Of a DNA stretch of 64,000 nucleotides, positions 1 through 16,882 are shown in pieces. Location: the NCBI GenBank assembly GCA_034509925.1, contig CM067534.1, forward strand, positions 3,244,001 to 3,308,000, in the 5' to 3' direction. The notes under the pieces are model-generated. The model searched no databases, had not been told where the DNA came from, and saw only the letters and a list, made by a program, of their open reading frames with translations. The stretch's first letter is position 1. Every line of letters begins with the position of its first letter. This DNA comes from Hirudinaria manillensis (taxonomy: Eukaryota; Annelida; Clitellata; Hirudinida; Hirudinidae). Position numbers and translations under genes: made by a program.

Positions 1-339
1 CTGCTAATTGAAGGCAGCTCGATCTTTGTTTGGATGAATTTTTAACAAATTTTGTTGGAAATGTTTTCCCAGATTCATTTCCTCGGTCGATTGCATGCAA
101 TTCACGTCAGCGGGAGGGTCAAAGGTCGAAGTGGCCTCTCAGGGCCTATTGTATTACAATTCGTTTCACGTGTCACTGAGTACTTCTAAGAAGTGATGGT
201 GCTTTGAAGGCTCAAAACGTCTGCTGCTGTTGTGGTTGTTGGTTATGAATTTATAAGATCGTGACTTCATTTATCCAACCGTCCAGCTTTCTTAAATTGG
301 AACAGCATTACGGACCAGATTTCAATAAACGGTGATCAT
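1..339. other. No gene seen
   Basis: I see no reading frame, RNA gene or clear repeat in this stretch. It contains many stops in every frame. It may be the unrecognisable upstream part of the LINE remnant that follows. Confidence 0.4.
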
Positions 340-958
340 TTTTAAACGCTCATACAAGACCTATACTGCTCTATTTCGAAAACGCTCCTCTCGGAAAATT
401 TCATTAGCTCTTCGACGGCCGTATTGCGTATTGCAATTCTGGAGTATGGAACCCTCATCATAAACATCTGATTGATAAATTAGAAAACATTCAAAAAAGG
501 TTTACCAGGTTAACACCATCTCTCGAATTCTTCCATAAACAGATTGAAACTTCATCTCCAAATCTTGGAAAAACGTCGCTTTCTAGTTGACCTAACATTC
601 TGTTTCAAATAGATTGACGACTTGATAGATTCCCCTGAGAAATCTCTTAACTGTACAGAAAAACTCAAATACAAGAGGGTGCAATTTTAAACGTAAAGTT
701 AACAAATTCTCATCAGATAGCGTCAAACACTCCTTTTGCAACAGCGTAGTGAAATCGTGGAACTTTCTACCCATCGATGTTGTAAACTCTGGCACAGATT
801 CATATTTCCTTTATCTCACTAATACCAGAATTTGGTTTTAATAATTTCCTAACTTACACCGATTAACCGTTGTTTTTCCTCTTCTGGCTAATGTGGAACA
901 AACGTGTTAGTGACACTAGAGGCCCTTCGGTTTAGTTTTAAATAAATAAATCAATCAA
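340..958 (+). mobile_element. Decayed LINE reverse-transcriptase 3' end
   Basis: Translating the plus strand with a few frame changes gives the typical C-terminal end of a non-LTR retrotransposon ORF2: a segment reading WNPHHKHLIDKLENIQKRFTRL, a little later LEKRRFLVDLTFCFK, and finally SEIVELSTHR, which resembles the usual FFxNRVVxxWNxLP region. In-frame stops and at least two frameshifts show it is dead. The copy ends in an A/T-rich tail of AAATAA-like units near 940-958, as expected for a LINE 3' terminus. It lies about 370 bases upstream of the CBP start codon. The clade (CR1, L2 or jockey-like) cannot be decided by eye, and the left boundary is not visible. Confidence 0.6.
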
Positions 959-1323
959 AAATGTCTTACATATATAAACTTTTAAAAATTAATTAAAACA
1001 ATATTATTTTAAAATTTTAGTACTTTAAAATCGCTCCTTTTATATATACTTTCTATGGACTAACTAAATATTGTTATTTGTTATTTTTGCATCGCCATCT
1101 TTGTTAAAATTCATAAAAATTTATTGCTAACGAGGGGCGCTAGAGCTATCGGATTAATACTTTACAGATTAAACGTTAAAAATTTTATGATATAAGCCAT
1201 ATTAACCCTTACTGTGATACGAACCTTTGATTTGTGCACGTGCTTCTTATTGTTTATTGTCGAGGTGACATCGATACAATTAACCACATTTAAGTTGTAA
1301 TCTGTCAGCTATCGAGACGTCAA

Positions 1324-4300
1324 ATGAACCAGGATTCTGTAGACGAACCTCCCTCGAAGCGCTTTAAAGCCGAATCAAATGGTACGTTTTGCTTTGAAAG
1401 TGATTTATAAACGAATTATGTTTTTTTATAATAGCTTGCTTTGCGAGAAGGATATACAATATTGCAACTAGATTGCATAACGGCCATTTCTTTGGATGGT
1501 TTTGTTCTCGAGCAGAGTATTATTTTAAATTTAAAGTAAATACATTTTCTTAGAGAAGCAAATCGTGAATACAAATCGAAATGACTTTTGATCAAATGCT
1601 TAATTGATATTTATATATCTTATATTAAATGTGAAAGCTTTTTTGTTGTCATCTTCACAAGTTGTCTGAAATGTGATGGTGATTGAGATCAATGTTAATG
1701 TTTATCCACGTCTATTTTATAAATTGTCTTGAAGGAATTGATTGTGATTCTTCAATCTTTCCAGGCCACTTGAACGATTTGAACTCTGAGATTAAGACAG
1801 CATCACCAATTAATGGGATCACTTTTACTGGAAATTTTACAAATAATAGAGTTGCTCCAATTTCTCAGAGCAATGCCATTGCAAATAATTCGAAGGTCTT
1901 GTTGACAAATTCCAGGATGGCCCCTGTGCAAAACATTCTTTCGGGCGTTGTATTGCAACAGCCCACCTCTCAAGTACAGCCTTCAGGAAGCGTTGGGTTT
2001 TTGAGGCTGCAAAGCCCAGTAAATGCCCGGAACATTGGCACGATACCGAGAGTTGCGTTGCCTAATGCAAACCAAATCAACAAGCAGTCAGCTGTGTTTA
2101 CACTCAACACCACAGGAGGGGTACCTCTGAGGATACCTTTGCAAGGACAACAGCTTAGGAATTCTGTCGCCCTGCTTCAACAAGTCGGGAACTCTTCGTC
2201 CTCGTCTCCGATCGTCTTGCAGCAACCTCTCTTGGTTCAGCAGCAGCAAAATGGCAGGCCTTTCCTGGTTCTCCAACAACCTGTGACAACTGGCAAACAG
2301 CAGGCAAGTCTCATTTACTATCTTTAGTTTTTGTAAATCTTGGCATTAATGATTAATTTCTGAACTGTAGCAGAATGCCGGCGTCGGTCAAAGTGTCACC
2401 GCCTTGGTCATTCCGCAGGCGTCTGGTAGCGTGAGGTCCCAATCGGCCATAAATCTTCCTCAATCAGTGCAGCAGCAGATACAAAATCAACTGCTACTTC
2501 AAAAAAACCAAGTCGCACAAGCCAAAAATCAACCCGTTTCGCAACCTCAAATTGCCGTGCAAGAAGTGGCTGTTGTTCAAGCCAATACTCAGATTCCTAC
2601 CATCCAGCAACAACAACAACAACAATTGCCACAACCTTCTACATCTGGCCAAGGACAGTCTAACAATCCTCCGAGATCCAGTTCTTCAGGGATCGATGCA
2701 AACAAAAAGCGTACCTTGCAAAACCAGTTGTTTGTCCTTCTACATGCCAGAGCTTGTAAGATTAAGCAGAACGGAGGCAAATGCCCAGTGTTGGTTTGTG
2801 ACAAAATGCAAAACACTATTAAGCACATGAGTTCATGCAAGATGGGTCAGAACTGCAAAGGTGAGTGTAATTAAAAGTTTTTTTTGTAAACTCAAATCAT
2901 AATCAGTAATCCGTGCAATTTTTCTTTTCAGAATATCTGTGCCTCTCCTCCATGCAGCTCCTGTATCACTTCAGACGCTGCGTAGATGCCACTTGCGGCG
3001 TCTGTCAACCAGTCAGAGAAAAACATCCCAAGCTCGGCTTCAAATCTTCAATGAATTCAAATGCTGCCGCCCCCTCTGGGGGTGGTACCACGGATATGGC
3101 GAAAACGTACGAGGTCTTGGGACTCAACTCGAAGCAACATTTGGCATCTCAGACTGCCATCCAGCCTTCTGTCCATCAAGCCCAAGTTATATTAGATAAT
3201 CAATTGTCTGTCGTTGTAAGTGGGACCACAAACTCCATGAAATCCTTAACTTCCACTGAGGTTGAGAAAGAATGGCACAAATCTGTTAGGGGAGAGTTGA
3301 GGACATTTTTAGTGCACAAATTGTAAGTAGTCTGAAATAAAGATCTAAAGTATCACTGAGCTAAGCTTAATACTGAGCTAACTATTAACTTTTTCAGGGT
3401 CACAACAGCCTACCCCAATCAATCCACAGATGCCTTGAGGGACAAAGAGGTTAGTTCCCTCGTGGCACAGGCAAAAAAGATAGAAGGCGAATTGTTCAAG
3501 GAAAGCAACAGCCAAGAGGAATACTATCAGCGTATGGCTCAGAGAATCCACAACATTCAAGAGGAATTAAAAAACGGCCAGTTTAACCAGAAAGCTGTGA
3601 AGACCGAAGCGAACGAAAACACCAACAGTTCCTCGGCACCTGCGTCTGCTCAACAGCATCTGCAGAGTATACTTCATAAAAAGAAGGAAGAGGTGAGAAC
3701 TCATACCAACCTTTTTATGAAATTCTTTGTTTTTTGAGTCTTTGGCAATTAGGTATTCGGCTTGATTATACTGCCGGTTATTTGGTGCGTAGCTCTAATG
3801 TAATGCGGGAGGCATGAGAACCTCGTATTGACACAAGTAGCCAATAACAATGCTTTGCTAATATTTACTCGGTGTGTCGTATATACATACATACATGTAT
3901 ATATACATATATATATAGCTTACATCAAGTGAGCCGATTGCACTCGCTCAGGAGGTCAGTGAGACACCTAATGGGAATTTATCTCTAGCCCAGGTGGGTG
4001 TAAGAGATGAGTGATATCATTGTGTTGACTGTTCCTTTCAAGTGCTATTGATATGATTTATTGCTGTCATTGCAAAAAAGTTGCCTACATCGAAAAGCAT
4101 TATATGCTCAAATAATTATGCTTGGAATATTTTACCAATAATGTTGTTAAATATTAAATATTGCTTCAGGGACCTGAAGTCAAAATGGAAAATGGGATAA
4201 AAGTTGAGTCTAAAGATGATTCGGTAGAAGTTTCTCGAGCTTCAATTAAAGTACCTTTGAAGAAGAAAGGCAAGCTGAATGGATTTGCATTATTTATGTT

Positions 4301-7300
4301 AATGCAGTGAATGACTATTGTTTGATAAATTTGTGAATCATTTTCAGTTTGGGGATGTAATGAGCTTCGAAGCTACCTCATGCCAGTACTTGAAAAGCTA
4401 TACAGACTCGACCCTGAATCACTTCCATTTAGACAGCCAGTGGACCCATTGCAACTCAATATTCCAGTAATAAATTTAAATAATAATTTTAAATTAATAA
4501 TTAATTACATAATTCGGGTGGCATAGATTCTGACAAAAGCTTATAATTAAATATTTTCGAATAGGATTATTTCAATATCATCAAGAAACCTATGGATCTT
4601 TCAACAATAAAGAGGAAGTTGGACACTGGCGTCTACGCAGATCCCTGGGAATTCGTGGACGACATGTGGTTGATGTTTGAAAATGCTTGGCTCTTCAATA
4701 GGAAGTCGTCACGTGTGCACAAATGCTGCACTAAGGTTGGTGGATCTGAGTTCAAAATTTGAGGACTTAATTCGGGTTTATTGGATTTATCGATGAAAAT
4801 ATAAACAAACTTCTTTGCAGCTGGCAGAGGTGTTTGAGCCGGAGATAGATGTGGTGATGAAATCCATGGGATTCTGTTGTGGACGAAAATATGTCTTTTA
4901 TCCCCAAGTTCTGTGCTGCTATGGTAAAGCCATGTGCACAATATCTGTCAATGCTGCCTATTACAGCTATCAAAACAGGTTGGTTTGCGAGTTTGCATCT
5001 CTGATTTATTAAATCAAAACTGAAGTCAGAGCAGTGCTTAGTAGTTAATCTGATTGATTGTTGAATTGTTATTTCATTTAGATACGTATACTGTGAGCCG
5101 TGCTTCATGGAAATCAAAGGAGACGAAGTAGAGCTGTCTGATGATCCCACACAGCCAAGCATGTGAGTCAAATTGTTTTTTATGAACCATTATGAGTTGT
5201 ACGATCATTTTTATACAATTATTCAGGATTATAAGAAAGGATCTTTTCAGCAAGACCAAAAATAACGAAATGGAACCAGAATCGTAAGAATTTACTATTG
5301 ATTCTATTGTTGTTATTTTTTGAGAGATGGTAATAAGAATTGAATGAACGTTCATTTTTTAATTTTCTAGCTTTGTGGAGTGCACTCACTGTGGCAGGAA
5401 GCAGCACCAAATCTGCTCCATGTACCACGAACCCATTTGGCCGGGTTGCTTCGTGTGCAACCACTGCGTTCGATTCTCGGCCATCAGGAGGAAAGAGAAT
5501 AGGTTCACGTCCAAAAGTAAATAATTGTTGATTTTATTCATCATTGGTGTAAAGCAGCAAATTATTTACATTTAGTTGAAATTCAAATTTTTTCTCCTAG
5601 GGGAAAATAGATTTGTTTTTGTTTTTTATTTTATTTTGTACTGCCTGGAACTTGAATTAACCTCTCATATCATGTTTCAGATCTATTGCAGACCAAGCTG
5701 AGCATTTACCTCGAGAATAGAATCAACACCTTCCTCAGAGACAACAAGTCCGGCGCCAATCCCGTAACGATCCGCGTGCATTCCATCATGGATAAGTGCG
5801 TCGAGATCAAGCCCGGCATGAAGAACCGCTTTTGCAATTCCAAAACCTCCGGCACCGTCATGAGCGACTCTCTGCCTTACACGGCCAAAGCCATTTTTGC
5901 CTATCAAGAAGTCGACGGGTCTGATGTGTGTTTCTTTGGAATGCACGTCCAAGAATACGGATCCAACTGTCCCGCTCCAAATACAAGGTAATCTAACTAC
6001 CTATTAATTATTAATATCTCCTTCAAACTTGCTTAGCAATGTTTTGAAACATATTTTACATATGTGTATATATACTTAATATATACTTAGGTATGAATAT
6101 ATGTATATTTATATATTGAGAATATGTATATATACATTTATGTATATTTAGATATAATTAATGACATGCATTACATTTTAGACGGGTATACATAGCTTAT
6201 CTGGACAGTGTGAACTTTTTCCAACCAAAGGTGTTTAGGACATCTGTTTACCACGAAATACTGATAGGATATCTGGATTATGTCAAGAGCTTGGGGTAAC
6301 GTATTTCAGATAAGATTTAAGACGATTATTATTGTTTTGTAATTGATTTTTTTTCTTTTTTTTTGCAAAATATAATCGTAACATCCTTCGTGCAGATTCG
6401 TCAGTGCGCACATATGGGCATGTCCGCCGAGCGAGGGGGACGATTACATCTTCCACTGCCACCCTCAGGACATGAAGATACCGAAACCAAAGAGACTGGC
6501 AGATTGGTACAAGAAGATGCTGGACAAGGCCATCATTGAGAGAGTTGTCATTGATTACAAAGTATGTTTTGACACATAATTGGACTGTAAACATAGTAGC
6601 ATCATAATTTATTCCTTTCCTTTTTTTACTGTTTTTTTCTAATTGTCATCAAATTCAGCAAATCATTAATTGATTGTCAATTGGTAACAGGATATCATCA
6701 AAGATGCACTCGAGAATTGCATGCAGAATGTCACAGAGTTGCCATATTTTGAAGGTGACTTCTGGCCGAACGTCATAGAGACCTGCATCGCCGAGTTGGA
6801 ACACGAAGAGCACCAGAGGAAAGCCGAGAGTTCGGGAGATTTCAATGATTCAGATTCCGTCCACTCCTCGCATTTGGATTACGAAGACAATGGTGCAGTC
6901 GAGGTGAGATCCCATTGCTCTTTGACATTTTTTTTTAAACTTCTTTTCTCACGCTCGCATGTAAATGCTTTTGTTTTTAACATCAGCCTCTTCAAACTGG
7001 ATCGAAAAGGAATCAGAAGGGACCTCCGTCGAACAAGAAGAGGTCCGCATCGAAAAAATCTGGCATTAGCAAGAAAAACAATTTAAAGATGGGTCAAGCT
7101 TATCCTGGAAACGATCTCATGTCAAAATTGTTTGTTATGATGGAAAAACACAGAGAGGTAGGGATTAGAGTCGGATCATTTCCTGTCGTTTTGGACTCCT
7201 ATTTCACCCGGTTTCACGTCTCTCGCAGGTCTTTTTCGTGGTCCGATTGAAAAATTACCACGACAACTTTGCCAACCTTCCTCCCATTCAAGACCCCGAC

Positions 7301-9166
7301 CCGTTCATTTCCACCGACATGATGGACGGTCGGGACAACTTCCTGATGCTGTGTCGCGAGAAACACTACGAGTTTTCTTCGCTCAGGAGGGCCAAGCACA
7401 GTTCCATGGTCATGCTCTACGAACTGCACACGCAAGCAAAGGACAGCTTCGTCTATTTGTGCAACTACTGCAGGGCCAACATCGAGACTCATTATCACTG
7501 CTCGACCTGTGACGTGAGTCCTCATTTTCGTCAATTGATTTAGAATAATCTTTCTTTATTTCAAAGATCCAGAGTCTGATTGATTGATTTTATTTTCAGG
7601 ATTTTGATTTGTGCGTTCCATGCTACCAAAGCAGAGGTCACAACCACGCCATGGAGAAGATCGGCTTTGACCTCGACGAAGACGAATCAAAAACTTCCGT
7701 CGCGACTGCGAACGGCGGCAAGCCAGGATCGTCTGCCACTGAAAACAAGAAGCAGAACGTACAGAGATGGCTGCAAGCTCTTCTGCACGCTTCTTACTGC
7801 AGTCCAAATCTTTTGCAGACTGCAAGCGGTTATGTGAGTTATCGTTTGGCTTGTCTTTACTTTTTTGTTTTCAAGATTCACATGAAAGTTACATTACTTG
7901 ATCGTTACATTGGCTGTGCTTGTTAATATTATTATTATTAATTGGTTACTATTGAATTATTCATGCAGGAATCTGCAACGTCATCCTGCAAAGTGCCAAT
8001 CTGCAGGAGAGTCAAGCAAATCATCCAGCACAGTAAAACGTGCAGCAACAGAGAGAGCGGTTGCCACATGTGCAGGCACCTGCTCGGACTCTGCTGCTGG
8101 CACGCCAGGATCTGTCAGGCCAGCCAGTGTCAAGTGCCTTTCTGTAAGTTCTTCAAGCAGAGAAACGAACGAGGGGTTCACGAGAGACAACAGATGATGC
8201 GTCGAAGGGTGGCCGCCACGCAGCGTGGTTCCGGCACGGATTCTCTGAACTCCGCCCACCTGCAGGCCCTGGGTCACAGGCCTGCGGCTCGCACCCCCGT
8301 CTGCGCCCCGAACTCTCCTGCGATCGCGCCGGTGCAGCCCTCGGCGTCTCAAGCCAGACCTCATTTCCAAAGTCATTCGCCTAACGTCCGTCAAGCCCAT
8401 CCGAACGCAGTTCCGACCATCCAGCAGGCGAAAATACAGGTCGGAGAAGCGACTCACGTCATGGAGGGGACGGGCGACGCGACGGTCTCCTTGAATCAGG
8501 AGATCATTCAACAATTCATCAAAAGCCAGAACATCGGAGGCAGAAACATTCAGGAGTCGTCCCAGCAGCTCATCACCATCTTGAAGAACAATCCTCAACT
8601 ACAAGCTTCCCTCAGGAAGGTATAATAAAAGCCTTTTATAATAAACTACGATTATAAATTGTATAATAAAATAAATTTTACGACATCGAGTGCAATTTCT
8701 GGCTTTGATTTGAGCATTTGAATATGAAGAAACAAGAACGAAACCAGTCCAACTCGCCTTCCGTGACGAAGGAGGACGGGTGCCTAGTACTCGAAATTCC
8801 TCCTTCCATTCAGCCGCCAGCCATCGGTTCCGCTTCGTCGCAGCCTCGACAACAACAACAACAACAGCAGCAACAAATCCTTTTGGCCGGCAATCCTAAC
8901 GTCGGCCAGAGGGCCGCCCCGTCGGGGTAAAACGAAGTTCCCGTGCATAAATAATTTTAGATTCTCATCATTTTCTCATATTCAGACTCAATTCCTCTTG
9001 TGGTTCTTGTAGAAATTCCGTGACCGGACTCATGCACATCAGCGGCTCTAATCGCCACGTCATGCTCTCTCAGACTCATTCGGCCCTGAACTCAGGCCCT
9101 TCCAATATGCAAGATTCGACGATTCCCATCCAAGACAGGCTCTCGAGATATGTCGACCAGCTATGA
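1324..9166 (+). CDS. CREBBP/EP300 homolog: CBP/p300 histone acetyltransferase and coactivator
   Basis: Nuclear acetyltransferase and transcriptional scaffold. I reconstruct 22 exons (5097 coding bases, 1698 residues) in continuous phase. The start is chosen because [15 protein letters not shown] mirrors the N-terminus of vertebrate CBP. Domains in order: TAZ1 (about 310-400), KIX (about 472-560, [14 protein letters not shown]), bromodomain (about 630-735, [15 protein letters not shown]), PHD/RING region, HAT (about 890-1220, with the family motifs [28 protein letters not shown] and WYKKMLDKA), lysine-rich autoinhibitory loop, ZZ finger (about 1265-1310), TAZ2 (about 1334-1430) and NCBD (about 1535-1590). 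The C-terminus [10 protein letters not shown] matches vertebrate LEKFVEGL. It is shorter than the vertebrate proteins (about 2400 residues), mainly through loss of disordered glutamine/proline-rich stretches. Exon ends include 1381, 2303, 2860, 3322, 3692, 4269, 4466, 4735, 4978, 5162, 5283, 5516, 5987, 6295, 6561, 6903, 7157, 7513, 7833, 8619 and 8926. Two introns start with GC. Confidence 0.96.
2304..2305 (+). other. GC-type 5' splice site, CBP intron 2
   Basis: The exon ends CAG and the intron begins GCAAGT. The reading phase (0) requires this position: the next exon starts at 2371 after TGTAG and continues in frame into the TAZ1 exon. The nearby GTCTCA would give the wrong phase. Confidence 0.8.
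3870..3920 (+). repeat. TA/CATA-rich simple repeat in CBP intron
   Basis: An alternating TATATACATACATA-type low-complexity tract lies inside the CBP intron between exons ending at 3692 and beginning at 4170. A similar TATGTATATA-rich tract lies at about 6050-6150 in a later CBP intron. I see no other function. Confidence 0.6.
4270..4271 (+). other. GC-type 5' splice site, CBP intron before the bromodomain
   Basis: The exon ends AAG AAA G and the intron begins GCAAGC. Phase 1 is forced by the downstream bromodomain exon at 4348, which must read [15 protein letters not shown]. The resulting junction KKKVWGCNEL matches KKKIFKPEEL of vertebrate CBP. No GT in this stretch gives that phase. Confidence 0.82.
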
Positions 9167-9940
9167 AATATAATATTTGTCCCCCTCCCAAAGTTATTGA
9201 CTCTTTAGCATGTGTACATACGATTATAAAGTTGTATTTTTTAGATTACCATGTGTTTTGACAGTTAATTCTTAAGCGTAGACCAATAGTTAAATTATTG
9301 TTCTGTTGGAATCCTACCTGTGCATACATACATACACACATACATAGGAAAGAAACTGTAATTTTTGTATCTTTGTTTTGTTTTGTTTGGATTTGTCTTC
9401 ATTGGGACAATGGTCTGCGTAGATTCGAGTTCCCATTGTCAGAAAATGTGCATTTTAAACGTGCAGAAATCAGCACTTTAACTGCTTCTCATTGTTTGGG
9501 ATTAGTTTAACGGGTTCGGAACGTTATGTTACGGGCAATAATAGGATGGCAGCCATCTGATTGGTTATGGTAATGATGGCCCCAACATGTCTGAGAGCTT
9601 TGACTGTTGAAATAGTTGGATTTCAAGAAGTAGTTGCTGTTCGTGGGCAGCATCCCGAATATCGAATAAATTCGCTGGTCGTGCCTTCTCTTGTCGATGT
9701 TGGTGGCTCTACCTATTTATGCGTATGTGAGAGGCGAAGCAGTTTAGCGATACCAATATCGCTCTTTCAGAGCCTCTTCTTTCCAATATTTTTTCTTGGA
9801 ACTCGCCCAAGACGTTTAGCTTCCATTAATTATTCAAGATATTATTCTTTGGAGCAATCCTGAATAAAAGAAGCGATCGGATAGCAAATAACTGGCATGT
9901 TCTACTGTTCGTCACACCGGCCAATACATTACTGCAACTT
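9167..9940. other. CBP 3' region and spacer
   Basis: There is no gene in this interval. It holds the presumed CBP 3' untranslated region with AATAAA at 9863-9868, a candidate polyadenylation signal. A 100-codon open frame at 9561-9863 has no recognisable similarity and looks like chance. Confidence 0.5.
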
Positions 9941-14821
<4,881 letters not shown>

Positions 14822-16882
14822 AGATTTTCCAGCGCGCCTAACGTTAAAGGCATCATCATCATAATCGTTGTTGGCGTCATTATCATTTTCATCATTGTCA
14901 GTATCATCATCATCATCGTCATCATTATCATCACTTCATCAATGTCATGGTCACAGAGTCAATATATTGCAATATCAACTTACGATTGTATGCTTGGTTA
15001 CAACCACTTGACAACCAATTAAAGACTCAGTTAACAACCTCAGTGACCCAAAGGTGACGAGTTCGATTCACGCCTCGGTCCCAGACCAGACATCAAAGCA
15101 GGTCACGTGACCAGTTGTTGTAACAATTCAGTCTTGCGTAATAAATGTTGTTGTTGTTATTGTTGTTGACTCGTGGCAAAACCTGAACTACAAAGATACC
15201 TCACAGTAACAAATGAATCTTTACGAATTAAACAAAAATTAATTAAATAATTAAATTGTTCATATAATCTCCCAGTTATAATTAGAATATTTTCCATATT
15301 ACTTCAATTTATTATGGTCAGAGCATATCCGAAATCCATTTCATTGCAGTGATTCAGCGACAAAATCAGTAATTTGAATGATAATATCAAATATTCTTCA
15401 AGAAAAGATACTCACATCTTTCTACAAAGCAACGTGGATTCGTAAACTGACATTCATTAAAACTACAAAACATCGGTAAAACATTTTTAATGAATTCATC
15501 ACAAAATCGTCTCGAATTTTCTCAACGAATTTCTGAAGTTTTCCTTTCGAGTGTCTCCGTTCGGCAAACAAAACACCGTGAATCAAAAGCATGCCGACCC
15601 GTTTAGCTGCAATCGTCCTCAGCTGAACCCTTACTGCAAACAAGGAACGTGCGATTTGTCACCCGAGTTGATTGATAACCGACCAATAACGTCTTCCGGT
15701 TAGTTAGTTATTCTTGCCCAACAATTCTCGACGCTTCTAGCGATCGGAGTAACAAATTTATGGCTCCTTCGGAATGCAAATCGTCTTCCTTTTGTTGCAT
15801 TGTAAACATGAAAACTTGCTATCACTTTGCATTTCCTCGCAAAAGATTAAAGATGAAACTTACGCGTCCGTCGAATTCCTCATATCCGATCAATGGATCA
15901 AAGAACTCTCCAAAACAACTGCAAAACATGCCTCTGAGCTGCAAGACAAGACTGGCGACATTTTGTGATAAGCTTATCAGCTAGGCACGTTCAGGTATTT
16001 GTTCTGTCTCGATGGACGCTCTAAACGTTTCGAGAAAGATTTTTTCAAGCAAAATAAAAATCCCTTACTTGGAAGAATTGAAGAAATCTTAATCTAAGTT
16101 GACTTTTAAGTCGACCTACAGCGACCCTACAGGTGTATCGCATGGAGATGCTGACTGAAGAAAGGAAGAGGAAGAAATGAATGCTACCGTGCAACATGTT
16201 TGTGTGCATTTCATCTTGAGACATCATGGCGTCTCTCGCCATCCTAACATGGCCACTCAATGTTCAGACTTTGGAAGAACCACACTTTCTAATCATAGCA
16301 ACACAATACAAGATGAGGTTAGCGTTTTACAAACAATTTATTTTCATATTTTTGTTTTTAAGAAGAAAAAAATCACTTTTAGGATGGAAGATGGGAACAA
16401 TTAATCGTTTCAATTCTCAAGATCTCTGCACTCAACACGTCCTGTTGTAATGACAGCCAATGAATGACTGGATATCTCGTCAGACTCCTCCCCTTTGGCC
16501 ATATGAGAGACAAGCGAGTCAATGATTGGTCGAGAGCTGCCGCCACATATAACATTGTAAATATAATTTATTACGGAAGCAATTTCTGCATACAATGGAC
16601 GTTCGTATCGCTTGTAGTTGTGAACGGTTGCGTAAGTTAATGGTTCTTTTATGACTTGTTTACAACATTTTATTCCATACTATTCCCACTCAGGTTAGTG
16701 TTGAACTTTTATCCGACATTTTGTGTGAGTTGTGACTGGAAAGCGACGTATAGTTTGTACTGTTCTATTTCTGAAACTTAAGATGTTATTGTTAAAAATG
16801 CCGGCATATATATCGATATTTATCGTGACAGAAATTAATCAAATAAAATCGTACGATTTGAAGCCAATCGACGATCGAAACA
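14822..16882. other. Spacer between NSUN7-like gene and Cdx
   Basis: The interval includes an ATC-triplet array (about 14845-14940), a short block with a tRNA B-box-like motif at 15059-15069 followed by a GTT-rich tail (to about 15170), and AT-rich DNA. Open frames at 15422-15643 (-) and 15760-15984 (+) have no recognisable similarity. The 5' untranslated region and promoter of Cdx are expected in the last kilobase, but no TATA box or initiator stands out. Confidence 0.4.

Noticed and set aside
7981..8598. 205-codon minus-strand frame opposite the CBP TAZ2/NCBD exon
   Set aside because: It is a mirror of a GC-rich coding exon and has no independent similarity or splice context.
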